Assembly: GCA_949752795.1 (NCBI GenBank)
Contig: OX457056.1
Location: 98,478,942-98,542,941 of the forward strand
From: Hyperoodon ampullatus
Lineage: Eukaryota > Chordata > Mammalia > Artiodactyla > Ziphiidae
DNA length: 64,000 nt
Direction of reading: 5' to 3'
Numbering within the stretch: the first letter of the stretch is position 1; each line of letters starts with the position of its first letter. This document shows, piece by piece, positions 1 through 10,945 of the stretch. A program made the position numbers and the translations under genes. The notes below the pieces were generated by a model. It saw nothing but the letters and a program-made list of their open reading frames with translations, was not told the DNA's origin and ran no database searches.

Positions 1-784
1 AACAAATAGGATCCATCCATCCATCCATCCATATATACAAACATACAGGGGGAGACAGAGAGAGAAAATGAGAGAGAGAGAAAATTTATTGGAAGAAATT
101 GGCCTATGTGATTATGGAGGCTGACAAGTTCCAAGATCTGCAGAGTGAGTTGGCAAACCAGAGATCCAGGAGAGCCAATGGTGGAGTTGCAGTCTGAAAG
201 CTGGTAGTTTTGAGACCCAGGAAGCACCCATGTTTCAGTTTGAGTCCAAAGGTAAGAAAAAAATGCAATGTTTCAGTCTGAAGGCACAAAAGCAGTCAGA
301 CAGGAGGAGCTCCCTCTTATTCAGCTTTTTATTCTATTCAGGGCTTCAACTGATGGGATGAGACCACCACATTAGGGAGAACAATCAGCTTACCTATTTT
401 AATTTTAATCTCATCTAAAAAATTCCTCACAAAACAAAACTAGTGGTTATTAGTAGGGAGAAGGAAGGAGGGAGGGTCAAGATAGGGGTGTGAGATTAGG
501 GGATATAAATTACTACATATTAAATAGATAAGAAACAAGGGTCTATTATATAGCACAAAGAAATATAGCCATTATTTTATAACAAATTTAAAGGAGTATA
601 ATCTATAAAAATATTGAATCACTATGTTGTGCATCTGAAACTAATATTGTAAATCAACTATACTTAAATAAAAATAAATAAATAAATAAATAAATTCCTT
701 ACAGAAACACCCAGAATAAGATTTGACCAATTATCTGAACACCACATGGCCCAGTCAAATTGACATATAAAATCAACAGTCACA
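1..784 (-). mobile_element. MLT2-type LTR (ERVL), antisense, interrupted by a small L1
   Basis: Solo or truncated LTR of the class III (ERVL) MLT2 group. The plus strand reads its reverse complement: the 'accaatagg' end is cut by the window edge, then come the 'ggaggctgacaag', 'attctattcaggg' and 'cccagtcaaattgacat' blocks, ending near 'aatcaacagtcaca' at 784. The same blocks occur in the LTRs at 42.1 and 59.4 kb. Bases 431-691 are a later L1 insertion, so the LTR itself is about 520 bp. A short (ATCC)n expansion occupies about 9-31. No ERVL internal sequence follows on either side. The LTR family call is from memory of the consensus. Confidence 0.75.
431..691 (+). mobile_element. 5'-truncated L1 3' end inserted in the MLT2 LTR
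   Basis: This is about 260 bp of L1 3' UTR: 'tagtggttattag', 'gtctattatatagcacaa' and 'gcatctgaaactaat', then an (AAAT)n tail at 671-691. It is flanked by an 11-bp target-site duplication, aaattcctcac at 420-430 and aaattccttac at 692-702, with one mismatch. This shows target-primed reverse transcription into the older LTR. It has no coding capacity. Confidence 0.85.
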
Positions 785-1495
785 GATGGATAAAGGAAAA
801 CCAAAATTGATGTAACAAATAGAAAACATATAGCAAAATTGTATACTTATTTCCAATCATATAGAAATTATTTTAATATAGATGGACTAAAAGGGAAAAA
901 GAAGTTAAAAAACAAAATTAAACTATGTACCCTTAAGAGGAGACATATTTACAATAAGATAGATTAAAAGTAAAAGTATTGAAAAAAAAGATTGCCATAG
1001 AAATACTAATCATAAAATGTCTGGACAATTATATTAACAACAGACAAAATAGCCTTCAGAATGTGCGGCTATTACCGGAATTAAAGAAAAGCATTTCACA
1101 ATAATCATCATAGTAAAGTCATCAAGTAAGCAACAACATAAAAGATATTACAGGCCTATATATGTATGAACCTAATATCAAAACTTAAAAAAACATGAAA
1201 TAAAAACTAACAGAACTTAAAGACCAGAGACATACAAATTACAGTAAAGTGTTATTTCACAGAACAAAGAGAAAATAAGTAAAGATATAGAAGACTCAAA
1301 GAAGTCCAACAACCAACTCAATATTTACAGATCACTACAAGCAAAAATTGTAGAATACAATTCTTTACTAGTGTAACAGGAGTGGTCAGTAAGATAAACT
1401 ATAAACTAGACCATGAAACAAGTCTTGATAAATTTAGAAGAATTGAAATCACACAGAGTATGTACTCTCATGTTAATGGAAGTAGTTTCTTCGTA
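785..1495 (+). mobile_element. Old L1 fragment, ORF2 endonuclease region (sense)
   Basis: The stretch is A-rich and matches the endonuclease part of L1 ORF2 in order: an 'acagacaaaatagccttcag' block near 1040, the 'tatgaacctaatatcaaaac' (INIYAPN-like) block near 1170, and the 'accatgaaacaagtcttgat' block near 1411. No reading frame survives. High divergence suggests an L1M-age element. It abuts the MLT2 LTR directly. Confidence 0.6.
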
Positions 1496-1745
1496 CTTAA
1501 TTTTTTTTTGATACTAAGATTTTGCAATATACATTTTTACCCGCTCTAAATCTACCTTCAAATAACATATACTATTTCATGTAGTGTAGATACTTTCTAA
1601 CAGAGTAAAGACAATTCCTCCTCTGGTCCATCATGTCCTCTCTGTCATTGATTTAACTTACTCATATGCAATAATCACCCACTGTGTTGGTACTATTATT
1701 AATTTAAGAAAAACAGTTATCTTTTAGATTCAGAGATTTTAGTGA
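1496..1745 (-). mobile_element. Old L1 fragment, antisense
   Basis: The T-rich stretch with 'aaatctaccttcaaataaca', 'catatgcaataatcacccac' and 'gtgttggtactattatt' resembles the window's own old antisense L1 at about 47.58-47.75 kb ('agtcaaccttcaaataacac', 'catatgctaaaatcactcaa'). It therefore derives from the same internal region of an L1M element in opposite orientation to the preceding fragment. Boundaries are approximate. Confidence 0.55.
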
Positions 1746-2408
1746 CTTTTTCATGATAGGTAACACAGCTTATGGAGTTGTAAAATCAAGACTCATATCC
1801 CATACAGGGAGTTTAGTTTACTGGTACTTCACATTCCTTCCAAATTTCTAATAGTGTCAAAGGACTTACTGCAATGCAGAGGCTGGAAAGATAAATAAAA
1901 AAGTCCACAGACACCTTTGCAGCAACAGTTATGGATAATTAAGTGTTCACCAACACAGACATTCCAGTAGGACTTAGAGTGCAGAGTGAGGCAGAGGCTA
2001 CTCTCTGCTAACTATTATTCAGTTTCTTCCAGGAAGTCCAGCATGAAGATGTTTGATTTTTCATTGTCAAATTCTTAATAGTAAGAGTCTCCTGATCATG
2101 AATGTTTCCTGATTATAACACCTTCTAATGGTTCTGAACCTAGCAGTTGTACTAGCAACCTTTCAATGCCACAGGTAATTTTCTCATTGTAAAAAAAAAA
2201 AGCAGTAATGCTCTGGCAACCCAATTCTGCAGCATCACTCTCAAAGTTAATCCTGATAACTGAATCTATAGTGTATTTATTAAGAGTTCTTTGTGATTCT
2301 TCTGGACATTTACATTCCTTTCTTCTTGAACTAGTACACTATTTAATGTATAAGCTAAGCTACTCTAAAAATGAATCAAAAATACTCCAATGGCTCAACC
2401 AAGATAGA
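1746..2408. other. Unassigned intergenic DNA
   Basis: I recognise no gene or repeat family here. The sequence is AT-rich with stops in all frames except for short chance ORFs. Confidence 0.5.
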
Positions 2409-2576
2409 CTTTTCCCTCTCTCTTTCTTCTCTTCTCTTCCCTTCCTTCCTTCCTTCCTTCCTTCCTTCATCTTTCCTTCCTTCCTTCCCTCCCCTTTCTT
2501 TCTCTCTTTCTTTTTTTCTCTCTTCCTTTCTTTCCTTCTTTCTTCCTTCCTTCCTTTCTTTCTTTCTCTCTCCCCC
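2409..2576. repeat. Polypyrimidine (TTCC)n/(TTTC)n microsatellite tract
   Basis: Only C and T occur from 2409 to 2468 and from 2470 to 2576, with a single A at 2469. The units drift between TTCC, CTTT and TCTC. Such tracts can form triplex (H-DNA) structure and are length-unstable. The tract creates spurious Ser/Phe/Leu-rich ORFs on the plus strand and Arg/Lys/Glu-rich ORFs on the minus strand. These are not genes. Confidence 0.97.
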
Positions 2577-3214
2577 ACCTCCCACAATGGTCCAGAAATA
2601 TGAAAACAGTAGTACAAATTGTCCAGAAAAAAACTTGTTCTAAGTGGTCATCCAGAGGTCTTATTTCCTTCTTTTCTGTTGCACTGTCCTCCCCTAAGGT
2701 ATGGTTAAAGCAGTTCCTAAGGACTCCATCAGTGTTCTAGCCCATAAGACCAGGAAAGTAGAAGTGCAGATCAAGTAATTGTCTTGTACTGAAGACGTTC
2801 AGAAGTTGTAATTCTCAATTATATTTAATACCTTTGGTAATCACCTAGTCATAAAGCCTTAGCTGCTGAAAGCTTAGTTAGGCAACAATGTCAGATGAGT
2901 AATGTGTGCTATGTCGAAAACTTCAGGGATTTCTATAACTACAAAAAAGAATGGGAGACTATGTATTGAGGGACAACTGCAATATCTGTCACAATAAGTT
3001 AGGATAAATTATTTTCTCAGTAGGGGGACATGAACTGAGTTGTCATAATTTCTACAATAGTGTGCTCTATAAGAATATAATCCATTCATTCCTTGAGTAG
3101 GCACATATTAGTGCCTGCCATATTCTGATTATATAACAACAATGGTCCCTACCCACAGAATGCTTAAAGAATAGTGTTATAGTCAGGCAAGTGGACAGTA
3201 AATATAATGAAATA
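2577..3214. other. Unassigned intergenic DNA
   Basis: I see no recognisable gene or repeat. Confidence 0.5.
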
Positions 3215-3450
3215 ATATAGCTAACATTTTGAGCTCATATATGTGGGTCATGCTATTCAATTCTTTATGTGTTTTTAATTTTTTAATCTTTGCAATTGAT
3301 TACTCAAAGAAGTACTGATCATATTCATTTTAAGGTAAAGAAATCTGAGACACAGACCATTTTCATTACTTGTCTAAGATCATAAAGGCACCTAAATTAG
3401 AGAACCAGGGTTCAAATTAAGATACTTTTATTCCACTTGAACGCACTCAC
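3215..3450 (-). mobile_element. MIR-type SINE, antisense
   Basis: The antisense MIR core order is present: an 'ctttatgtg' block, then 'aggtaaagaaatctgagaca' (the gaggaaactgaggcacag block), 'cttgtctaagatcataaagg' (the cttgcccaaggtcaca block) and 'accagggttcaaatt'. MIR is an ancient tRNA-derived SINE fixed in all mammals. This copy is strongly diverged. Confidence 0.65.
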
Positions 3451-3599
3451 CCATTATGTCATATTGGCTTTCAGAATGTATTACCGAGCGTTAAAGTACT
3501 CAGATGAAACAATTATAGAACATGGCTGATATATGTAGGAGGAAAATCTAAAACAAAGTGAAAGTTAGGGGTTGTTCATGGTTGTAATGTAAATGTGGA

Positions 3600-3900
3600 G
3601 GGTATGGTATGTTCATACAATGGAATACTTCTTAGAGACAGAAAGAACAAATCATTGATACTTTCAAAAGCAGGTATGAATCTCAAAAACAACAAAGTAT
3701 TTACTGTATGATTCTAATTGCATGAAGAACTAAAAGGAATAAATATAAATTTATTGTAAAAAAACAAATATCAAAACAGCAATAACCTCTAGGAGTGTGA
3801 CTGACACACTGGGAAAGGGCAAAAAGGACATATCTAGGGATGATGAAAATGTGCTATACATGAGAATACAGGTTCTGTTAAATTTAGTTATATTTTACAG
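3600..3900 (+). mobile_element. Old L1 (L1M-type) 3' end, sense
   Basis: It contains 'caatggaatacttcttagag' (the ORF2 C-terminal MEYY block), then 'gtatgaatctcaaaaacaac', 'tactgtatgattctaatt', 'cctctaggagtgtgactgac' and 'tagggatgatgaaaatgtgc'. This is the usual order of L1M ORF2 end and 3' UTR. It is diverged and non-coding. Confidence 0.65.
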
Positions 3901-4414
3901 TTAAAATTTTGCCCTTTACTTAATGTCCATTTTACCACTAATTAGTAGGTTTTGTATTTTAATAGTGGAAGAGATTAGATATTTTGTAATATCTACGGTG
4001 TATTCTAGGCCTGGGCAAATGAGGAAATATATTAATGTTAAAAATCATTAAGGTAAAAATCATCAACAATTGTTTCCTTAGCAGATATAGGCTATAGAGA
4101 AATGGGAGAAAGTAGTCAAGAATCATTACATGATTTTTGGCTTCATCAAGTAGAAAATGTTGGTGGCATTTACAGGGATGAGGGAAGGGAGAAAAAAGAG
4201 GTAGGGCGAAGTCTCTCAGGGCAGCAGACATTGATGAATATTGAATCTAAGGGAGTGGATGTGATCTCCCAGATGGAGGGTGGAAATTAAGAAGAAGACC
4301 AAGGGAATCTTTTGGAGTGGTGATATTTGTGAAAAAATATGTTACATAGAGAATCACCCCCAGAAAGCAGTTATAACCAGCCAGATGGAATGATTTTTCT
4401 TTGTTTCATACAGT
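3901..4414. other. Unassigned intergenic DNA
   Basis: No recognisable element. Chance ORFs of 60-90 codons on both strands have no domain signature. Confidence 0.5.
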
Positions 4415-4615
4415 ATTAATTCTCAAACTTTAGCATGTCTCAGCATCACCTACCTGGAAGTGTTTGTAAAATATAGATTTTCATAGATTGTTGGATTCTA
4501 CTTCTAGTCTCTGACTCAGTACATCTAAGGTAAGTGGAGTTAGTATTTGTTTCTAAAATGATCTTATATGTTTCTGTGCTGAAGGTTTAGGGCCCAGTTT
4601 CAGAATAACTATACT
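4415..4615. mobile_element. MER5-type hAT-Charlie non-autonomous DNA transposon
   Basis: It opens with 'ttctcaaactttagcatgtc' followed by 'cagcatcacctacctggaag' and 'tctgactcagtacatctaag', the order of the MER5A consensus (about 189 bp). The far terminal inverted repeat has mostly decayed ('gtttcagaataac'). It carries no transposase and would have been mobilised in trans by an autonomous Charlie element. Confidence 0.6.
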
Positions 4616-6469
4616 ATACAAAATAAATTTTAGAGATGTTCCATTTTTGATACATCAATAAATATCATTATTAATTATCACAAGTAAACAGAAAGAAGGG
4701 CTTGCCGTAGTAAACTTGGAAGGGTATACTAAATGAAATTTTTAAAAAATTATAACATATATATACACATATTCATATACATATATATATACATAACTAC
4801 ACATATAATGACATGTTCCATTTGAAGAGAAGTCACTATGCATTTCCATAAAGATATGACATAGCAACTTATGACTGCATCATTTCACTCTATTTCAGCT
4901 ATCTTAATATTCATTATTTCACCAAAAATAATTGACTATAATTATAACTATTATGATGTCAGGTTTGTAACAATTTATTTTTCCAGTTTTTAGCAAAAAA
5001 TAAGTTTTAGCAAGACTAGAAAGAGAAAGAATTAACAACAATTAATAAGTTAGAAAGCAAGGATATTGGAAACTGAAGGGACAGCGACAATGATTCTTTT
5101 GCAAAGAATGGGTCACGGAAGAATTACTACACAAGATGTCTTTGTTAATTTTGTTGAATAGAATTTCCATATCCTGATTAGTGTACTGGTTACTTCTTTT
5201 TTTTCTTTGCTTTACTTTGAAGACAGAAATTACAATAGAAGTTTATCATCTTCAAATATTTTCCAAAACTTTTAGAAAATTTAGGAATAAGATTAGTTGT
5301 ACATCTATTTAAGGATTAATTTTAAAAAATGAAAACTGGAAACATGAAGAATCTAAATAAATACTGTTGAAAGGATAAAACAACTCTCAAATAGAAAGTA
5401 TAATAATAAGACACAGATGCTTCTCCTTCTTGGAGAAAGCCATGCACAATTATCTGAGTTCACAAACTTCATATGCAATGTTGATGTGTGGAACTTATAA
5501 TTATGTACACAATTATATATGCATATATGTATAGATATATATGCTTAGATATAGATAAAGACTTTTTTCTATTTGATTCCTACTTCTTAGCCCTAGTGAG
5601 GATTGAGGGGAAAACTTAAAAAGTTAAAAATTTTAAGAAAAAATAAAGCCATGAGAGTCATAGGGAAATTCTGAAATAATTTAAATCATACAATTTAGTT
5701 TAACCAGAAAAGTAAAAATAAAAAACAAAGCCATTAGGAAGCAAGTTGGTTTTTTTGGGGGGAAGGGTGGAGAGCAAGGATTTAGGATTTGTACAAATGA
5801 AAGTGGAGAAGTATATAATCAAAATAAATATTTTAGCTTATATATTCTAAAGTAGATACCATTTTACTTAAATGTTAAACATATAACATATACATGATAA
5901 TATATAACAATTTAGATATTCCTTCTGTTTGGATATATTAAATTATCAATGTATTAAATAAACTACATATTACATAACATGCATTATATGTCATTCTCAT
6001 ATTCAAAAGTATCTTTTAAAACAGTGCCCAATAATCCTTGATTAAGTGGCTGCTACACTGATTTATGTATTCATATAAAGATAAAAGCTTAAAAGGTAAG
6101 GAATGAAAAATTTCTTTTCAGCAAATATATGTACCTCATTGTGCTTGTTAATAACAAAAAAACTTATCTTTTAAAATAAAACCTAAAGGTCACCTTAGAA
6201 GGAGGTGAAGGTGAAGAAAATAATACAATAATATTATAAGGAAATTCACTCCTCATTAATCACATTTTGGGGGAAAATTTTGTTTTTTTCTACAAACACA
6301 GGTTAGCAATGTGGAGTATACAGAAGCTCATTCTTCTTTGAAGGGAAAGAAATCAAGTGATAAAACTGAGGGATATGGGTTTTCTCCATGATGCTTTCAT
6401 GTTCAGTTTGAAAGTTACATAGCTTCCTGCTTCTCTTACCAAATATTTATGCTTATGTTATTTATAAAT
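4616..6469. other. Unassigned AT-rich DNA
   Basis: I see no gene and no confident repeat. Alternating TA/CATA stretches occur at about 4756-4806 and 5510-5560. The composition is very AT-rich. Confidence 0.5.
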
Positions 6470-6723
6470 GTGTTTATTTTTTTAAATAAATATTTATTGA
6501 GCACCTATTATATACCAGTATAATTAATTCTAGGTGAAGGGGAGTAAAGAAAGGAATAAACAAACAACTAAACTTTCATTTTTATAGAGCTTATATTCTG
6601 AGGTTGGGGAGAAATACATAAACAAATAACTAAGTGAAACACATAATGCATCAAGTAATAAAATGTAACATGGAGAAAATAAAACATGAGATGTGGAAAT
6701 GAGGGAGAAATAGAAAAAGAGGC

Positions 6724-6854
6724 TTTTTAAATATCTTTACCATAGTATAATTGCTTTGTAATAATGTGTTAGTTTCTGTTGTACAACAAAGTGAATTAGC
6801 TATTTGTATACCTATATCCCCATATCCCCTCCCTCTTGAGCCTCCCTCCAACCC
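6724..6854 (-). mobile_element. Very short 5'-truncated L1 tail, antisense, with target-site duplication
   Basis: About 120-130 bp of L1 3' UTR in antisense: 'atctttaccatagtataatt', 'gtgttagtttctg' and 'ccccatatcccctccctc'. It is flanked by near-identical repeats, agaaaaagaggctttttaaat (split: agaaaaaga at 6712-6720 plus ggctttttaaat at 6721-6732) and agaaaaagagcttttaaat at 6855-6873. It is nested in the L2 element. Confidence 0.8.
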
Positions 6855-7433
6855 AGAAAAAGAGCTTTTAAATGAGGTGGTTAGGGAACATCTCCTGAAA
6901 AGTTGACATTTAAGCAAAGTGGAGGGAGATGAGGCAGGAATTCATGTGTATATCTGGGGGATTGTTTTCTAGACAGAGGTACAGCAGATTCAAACCCTTT
7001 GAAGGAGAGGTATGCCTGTTATGTTCATGAAACAGCAAATAGGTCAACACTTCTAAAGAAAAGTCCATGAAGGGAAATAGTAGCAGAAAATGGAGTTAAA
7101 GAATCAACAGCAACAAGAACTTGTGGGTCCTTTAGGTTAACTTGTGTTCAGCAGGGTTGTTCTGACTGCTGTGCTGTTTATCAATTGGGGAACTAGGGTG
7201 GGAAGAATATAAGAATGGGGACTACTGAAGAGGCTATTGAAATAATGCAGTTGAGATAGTTTTGAAGGTTTACTTATGATAGTAGCAATAGACGTAGCAA
7301 GAATTGTTCTGATTTTGGATATTTTGAAAATAGAGCCAACATGATTGACTAACAGTTTGGATGTGAGCAGTGAGAGAAATAAAGAAATCAGGACTCAAAT
7401 GACACCAAAGCCATTTGGTCAGAGCAGCTGTCC

Positions 7434-7638
7434 ACGAGGACATGAGGATATGATGTGGCCTACAATGAAATATTTATTTGGTTTGGTCAATGAGTTATAT
7501 GTCATAAAAGTCATGTTTCTAGAAGGAAAAAGAGAGAAACAAATTAGTAACTGGAGAGTTGGACATTTGAATTTGAGGACATGGAGGTAATGTTTTTACA
7601 GGAAATAAGATGGTTTAGGAAAATGCTGTCCAATTAAC
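7434..7638 (+). repeat. Local duplication, copy A
   Basis: Copy A shares the order 'aggatatgatgt', 'aatgaaatattt', 'ggtcaatgagttatatgtca', 'aagtcatgt', 'ttagtaact', 'tttgaatttgag' and 'gctgtccaat' with copy B at 8719-8905. Similarity fades on both sides. It lies within the antisense L2. Confidence 0.75.
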
Positions 7639-8718
7639 TAGTGCTATTTTTTGCTAAAATGGGGAAGACTATATGAGAAACAGGATGAGGGAGGAGGATC
7701 AGCAGTTCTACTTAGCATGCTGAGTTTGAGGTGCCTATTACTAATACAAGAGGAGGTGCTCAGTAGGTTCTAAAATAGATGGTTTCTCATAATATATACA
7801 TATAAATAAGAAGAGAGATGTTCTAGGATTGACTGCTGGAACAATGTTTTGATGACTAGGAGATAAGGAGAAACCATCAATGAAAAGTGAGAAAGAGAAA
7901 TTATTGAAATAGAAAGAGAAACGGAAAACTATTTTGATCCAAAATTCAAATAATGTAGGTCTTCCACTGATGAACTGTGTCAAAGTTATTAATAGGGTAA
8001 GACCATTAGAATTACAAATGGGCCATTGTAAATAGTTAGCGATGTAGTGAGCAGGTGTAAGAAGAGCAATTTCTAGGAATGGTGGGCTAGTAGCCAGAAT
8101 TGATTGCATTCAAGAAAGAATAAAAGGAGAACTAGAAGACGGGATTGTTAACATTTTCAAAGAGTGAAAAGTTTTAAAATAGAACAGAGGAATGAAGTTA
8201 GGAAAGTCTTTATTTGTTGCTTGTTTTTAATTTGTTTTAGAATGGCAGATTTTTTTAAGTTTTATATACCTATGAGAATATATGTTTTTCTGAAAAAAGA
8301 GAGAGAGGAGAAGTACTGGAGCAATATCTTTGATTAGGTGAAAGGCAATAGTGCATAAATAGAGGAGTGACATTATCTAGAAGCATGAAGTGTCATTCAT
8401 ATTAACAGGAGAAGAGGAAAGGCAAGAGAGAGAAAAGTTATAAAATAGTCATCTCAGGAAGCAGCAGACTGAAAGGATTTGGAAATATAATAAGCTTTCC
8501 AGGCAGCTCAAAGGACCCACTTGAAGTTAATAGTCATGATTATAATATGAAGCCATTGAGCATGAATTTGTTTGCCAGCCAACCATGTTTGGCTGCACAA
8601 GTCCTGCTAGCAATCTGCGTTTGTCTTTGAAGTTTTGCCAGCTGCATTTGACCATACACTTGATTTGATGGTACTTGCAAGGGTGTGATTAAAATGATGT
8701 ATCATGGGTCATCAAGAA

Positions 8719-8905
8719 AATAAGGATATGATGTATGTTATAATGAAATATTTGATTTGGTCAATGAGTTATATGTCATTAAAGTCATGTCACTAGAAGA
8801 AATAAGAAACAAGTTAGTAACTAGAGACTAGGAAATTTGAATTTGAGAGTATGGAGGTGATATGATTACTGGGCATAAGAAGTTTAGGGAAGTGCTGTCC
8901 AATAA
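8719..8905 (+). repeat. Local duplication, copy B
   Basis: Direct-repeat partner of 7434-7638, offset by about 1.28 kb. Its right end continues into a full hAT-like element, while copy A retains only the first few bases of that element's terminal repeat ('gctgtccaat'). Confidence 0.75.
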
Positions 8906-9066
8906 ATATTTACGAGATGATGAGACAGTTCAAATAACCACTAGCAGATATGGCTACTAAACATTGATAAGTGGCCAGTAGAACTAAGGAATTAACTTAT
9001 TTTAATTAACTTAAATGTAAATACCTACATATAGCTCTTGGCTAATTTATTGGACAGTTGCTGGTC
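8890..9066. mobile_element. hAT-Charlie-like MITE with terminal repeats
   Basis: It starts 'aagtgctgtccaataaat' and ends 'atttattggacagttgctgg', so the ends are inverted (ctgtccaataaat against atttattggacag). Between them lie 'ctagcagatatggctactaa' and 'aagtggccagtagaac', typical of a mammalian Charlie-derived family whose ends read cagtgctgtccaa. No transposase ORF is present. Confidence 0.65.
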
Positions 9067-10419
9067 GAAAGGATGACAGTAAGAGTAAGTGGCTGAGGAA
9101 GAGTGGAGAAATAGCACAAATAGTGTTAGAGAAAGGGAAAGTGAGCTAGATATTGGGGGGGGGGGATGACCTAGGTGATTAGTCTTTACACTAATAGGTA
9201 ATGAGTGGTTTAGTCTCAGGATGTCAGACTCAAACCTCGGACTTTTTGGGAAAGAGGGAGAGAATGTTCAAGATTCTAGCATCTAGAATGACAATGAGAT
9301 CCAGTAGAATAAGATGTGTGAGAAAGAAAATATCCATCCCTGGAGAGGGGTGCATAGGAAGTCATAATCTCAAAGGAGAGTCACGTTTCAGTTGAAGTAG
9401 TAAGGTGATGGAGACCTTCAGGCATGATATTGAGTATATATAGGCTATTTTGCTGAAAATAAGCGGGTTAAAGATGGTATGGTAGAATGGTTCCTTAAAT
9501 TTATAAGAAATGTGAGTTGGGTTAAAAATATTAAAAATTAGCATTTTATTGGGATGAGAATACAGGGTATGACCTGGGAGGTTCTAGACGTCTTATGAGA
9601 ACTGCTATAATTAGGGGTAAAGAGCATAATGAGATTAATCCTGATTGTTACATAGCAGATTTTTCTATACTCTCTTTGGACATCAGTATACCATCCTTTT
9701 CATTCAACAAATGCAAATTAAACAATGACCATGTATCAGTTATGCAAAACTCCAAAGAATAAGTGGACAGTGCATAAAATAAACATAGTTCCCACTCGTA
9801 TTATCTGCCAAAAATATCTCTTAGGGTAACAAATACCAAAGGTTTATTATCTGCTCTGTCAATGAATACTTGGTATGTTGTGTATTTTTTCTCTTTTCAG
9901 ATGTTTTGCTCATGTCAATTGCCAATTTTTACCTTTTAAAGAGAATTGGTGGATCCTTTACTCTCTTCTTAGATGATCAGTCTTGGTTTTACCCACTGAG
10001 ATTGCAAATTATTTTAGTTGTCCTATACATGCCATTCTCTAATTGCAATACGATTTTTAAAATCCTCTTGACACACTTGGAAAATAGGGAGAGCAGATAT
10101 CAGGACTACTTGATACAGAAGAAGAATGAGGACAAATTGAATAAATTGAATCATTATTCCAAAGATTAAAGTGTCATCATCAGAAAAACTTCACATTATT
10201 CTAAATGCTAATCCATACAAAATGATTAGAAAGTGTTTTCCATTTTATTTTTAATCAGTACATTCTGTTGTCCATTTTGGACACAGAAACAAACTGGGCT
10301 TTCTTCCACAGAAAACCACAGTTGTGATTAACATCCTGTGTTGGAAAGTAATTATAGCACACAGAGACTTTCCATACTTCCAAGTCTAAACTTTCAATGC
10401 CAATAATTAACTAATTGAT
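9067..10419. other. Unassigned intergenic DNA
   Basis: It includes an 11-G homopolymer at 9155-9165. A 99-codon ORF at 9870-10169 (+) shows no recognisable domain. Part of 9070-9660 could be further L2 in antisense, but I could not align it confidently. Confidence 0.45.
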
Positions 10420-10945
10420 AACTGCAATAGATCTTTTCCCCCATTCTTTTACTTGACTTCTCTCTCAACTTGAAGCCTTTGACATTTCCTCTCTAAAACT
10501 ATTTCTTTGACTTTTATGACACAATTCTCTCTTGGTTTTCTCACCATTTTTTCTAGTATTTTATTTTACTGTTTTCACCTAAAAGTTATTGTTCATAGAT
10601 TCTGTCTTTCCCCTCTCATTCCCAGATATTCACATTCTCTCTCACTGTTCTATCATGTTGATGACTCCAGAACCAATGCTTATGATTTGATCTCTATCTT
10701 GAATTTCAAATCTGCCTTGGGTGATCTAGCATAAAATCACCATTTCTGAATGTGAATTCATTTTATTTTTCCCTTCCAAACATGTATGTTCTCCTATGTT
10801 TGTTATTGTCTATAGTAGAGTCACTATCAATTCAATCTTCAGACCAGAAACCTGTAGTCTTCTGGTTTCTATTGTTAGCCTTTTCAGTTATTCTTTCTCC
10901 CTCGAGATATGTGCCTTTCTTACAGAGCACTTCCTTCCTTCAATT
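10420..10945 (+). mobile_element. L2 LINE fragment, sense, reverse transcriptase region
   Basis: The plus strand follows L2 ORF2: 'cttgaagcctttgacattt', 'caattctctcttggttttct', then 'catgttgatgactccagaac' (10654-10673), which encodes the reverse transcriptase catalytic box. A chance ORF at 10507-10734 still reads it as H-V-D-D-S where L2 normally has Y-A-D-D-S. Two aspartates remain but the frame is open only locally. It is in opposite orientation to the L2 at 6.5-8.4 kb, so it is a separate insertion or an inverted piece. Confidence 0.6.

Larger units (their letters stand above)
6470..8440 (-). mobile_element. L2 LINE, antisense: 3' end through reverse transcriptase region
   Basis: Reading the minus strand, this is an L2 LINE. 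Its 3' end on the plus strand is 'tattgagcacctattatata' near 6494, followed by antisense blocks such as 'gacatttaagcaaagtggag' (6904) and 'tttgaggtgcctattac' (7726). 'gaactgtgtcaaagttatta' (7972) is the antisense of the L2 reverse transcriptase AFDTVDH (motif A) segment. No ORF survives. A small L1 lies at 6724-6854, and 7434-7638 is homologous to 8719-8905. The element predates the mammalian radiation. Confidence 0.65.

Noticed and set aside
2208..2643. Four overlapping ORFs (69-131 codons) on both strands
   Set aside because: They are translations of the polypyrimidine/polypurine microsatellite (Ser/Phe/Leu or Arg/Lys/Glu repeats), without coding signature.
9870..10169. 99-codon ORF preceded by a pyrimidine-rich stretch ending in cag, like a splice acceptor
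   Set aside because: No recognisable domain, no supporting exon context, and the acceptor-like run is common in AT-rich DNA. A protein search and RNA-seq would decide.
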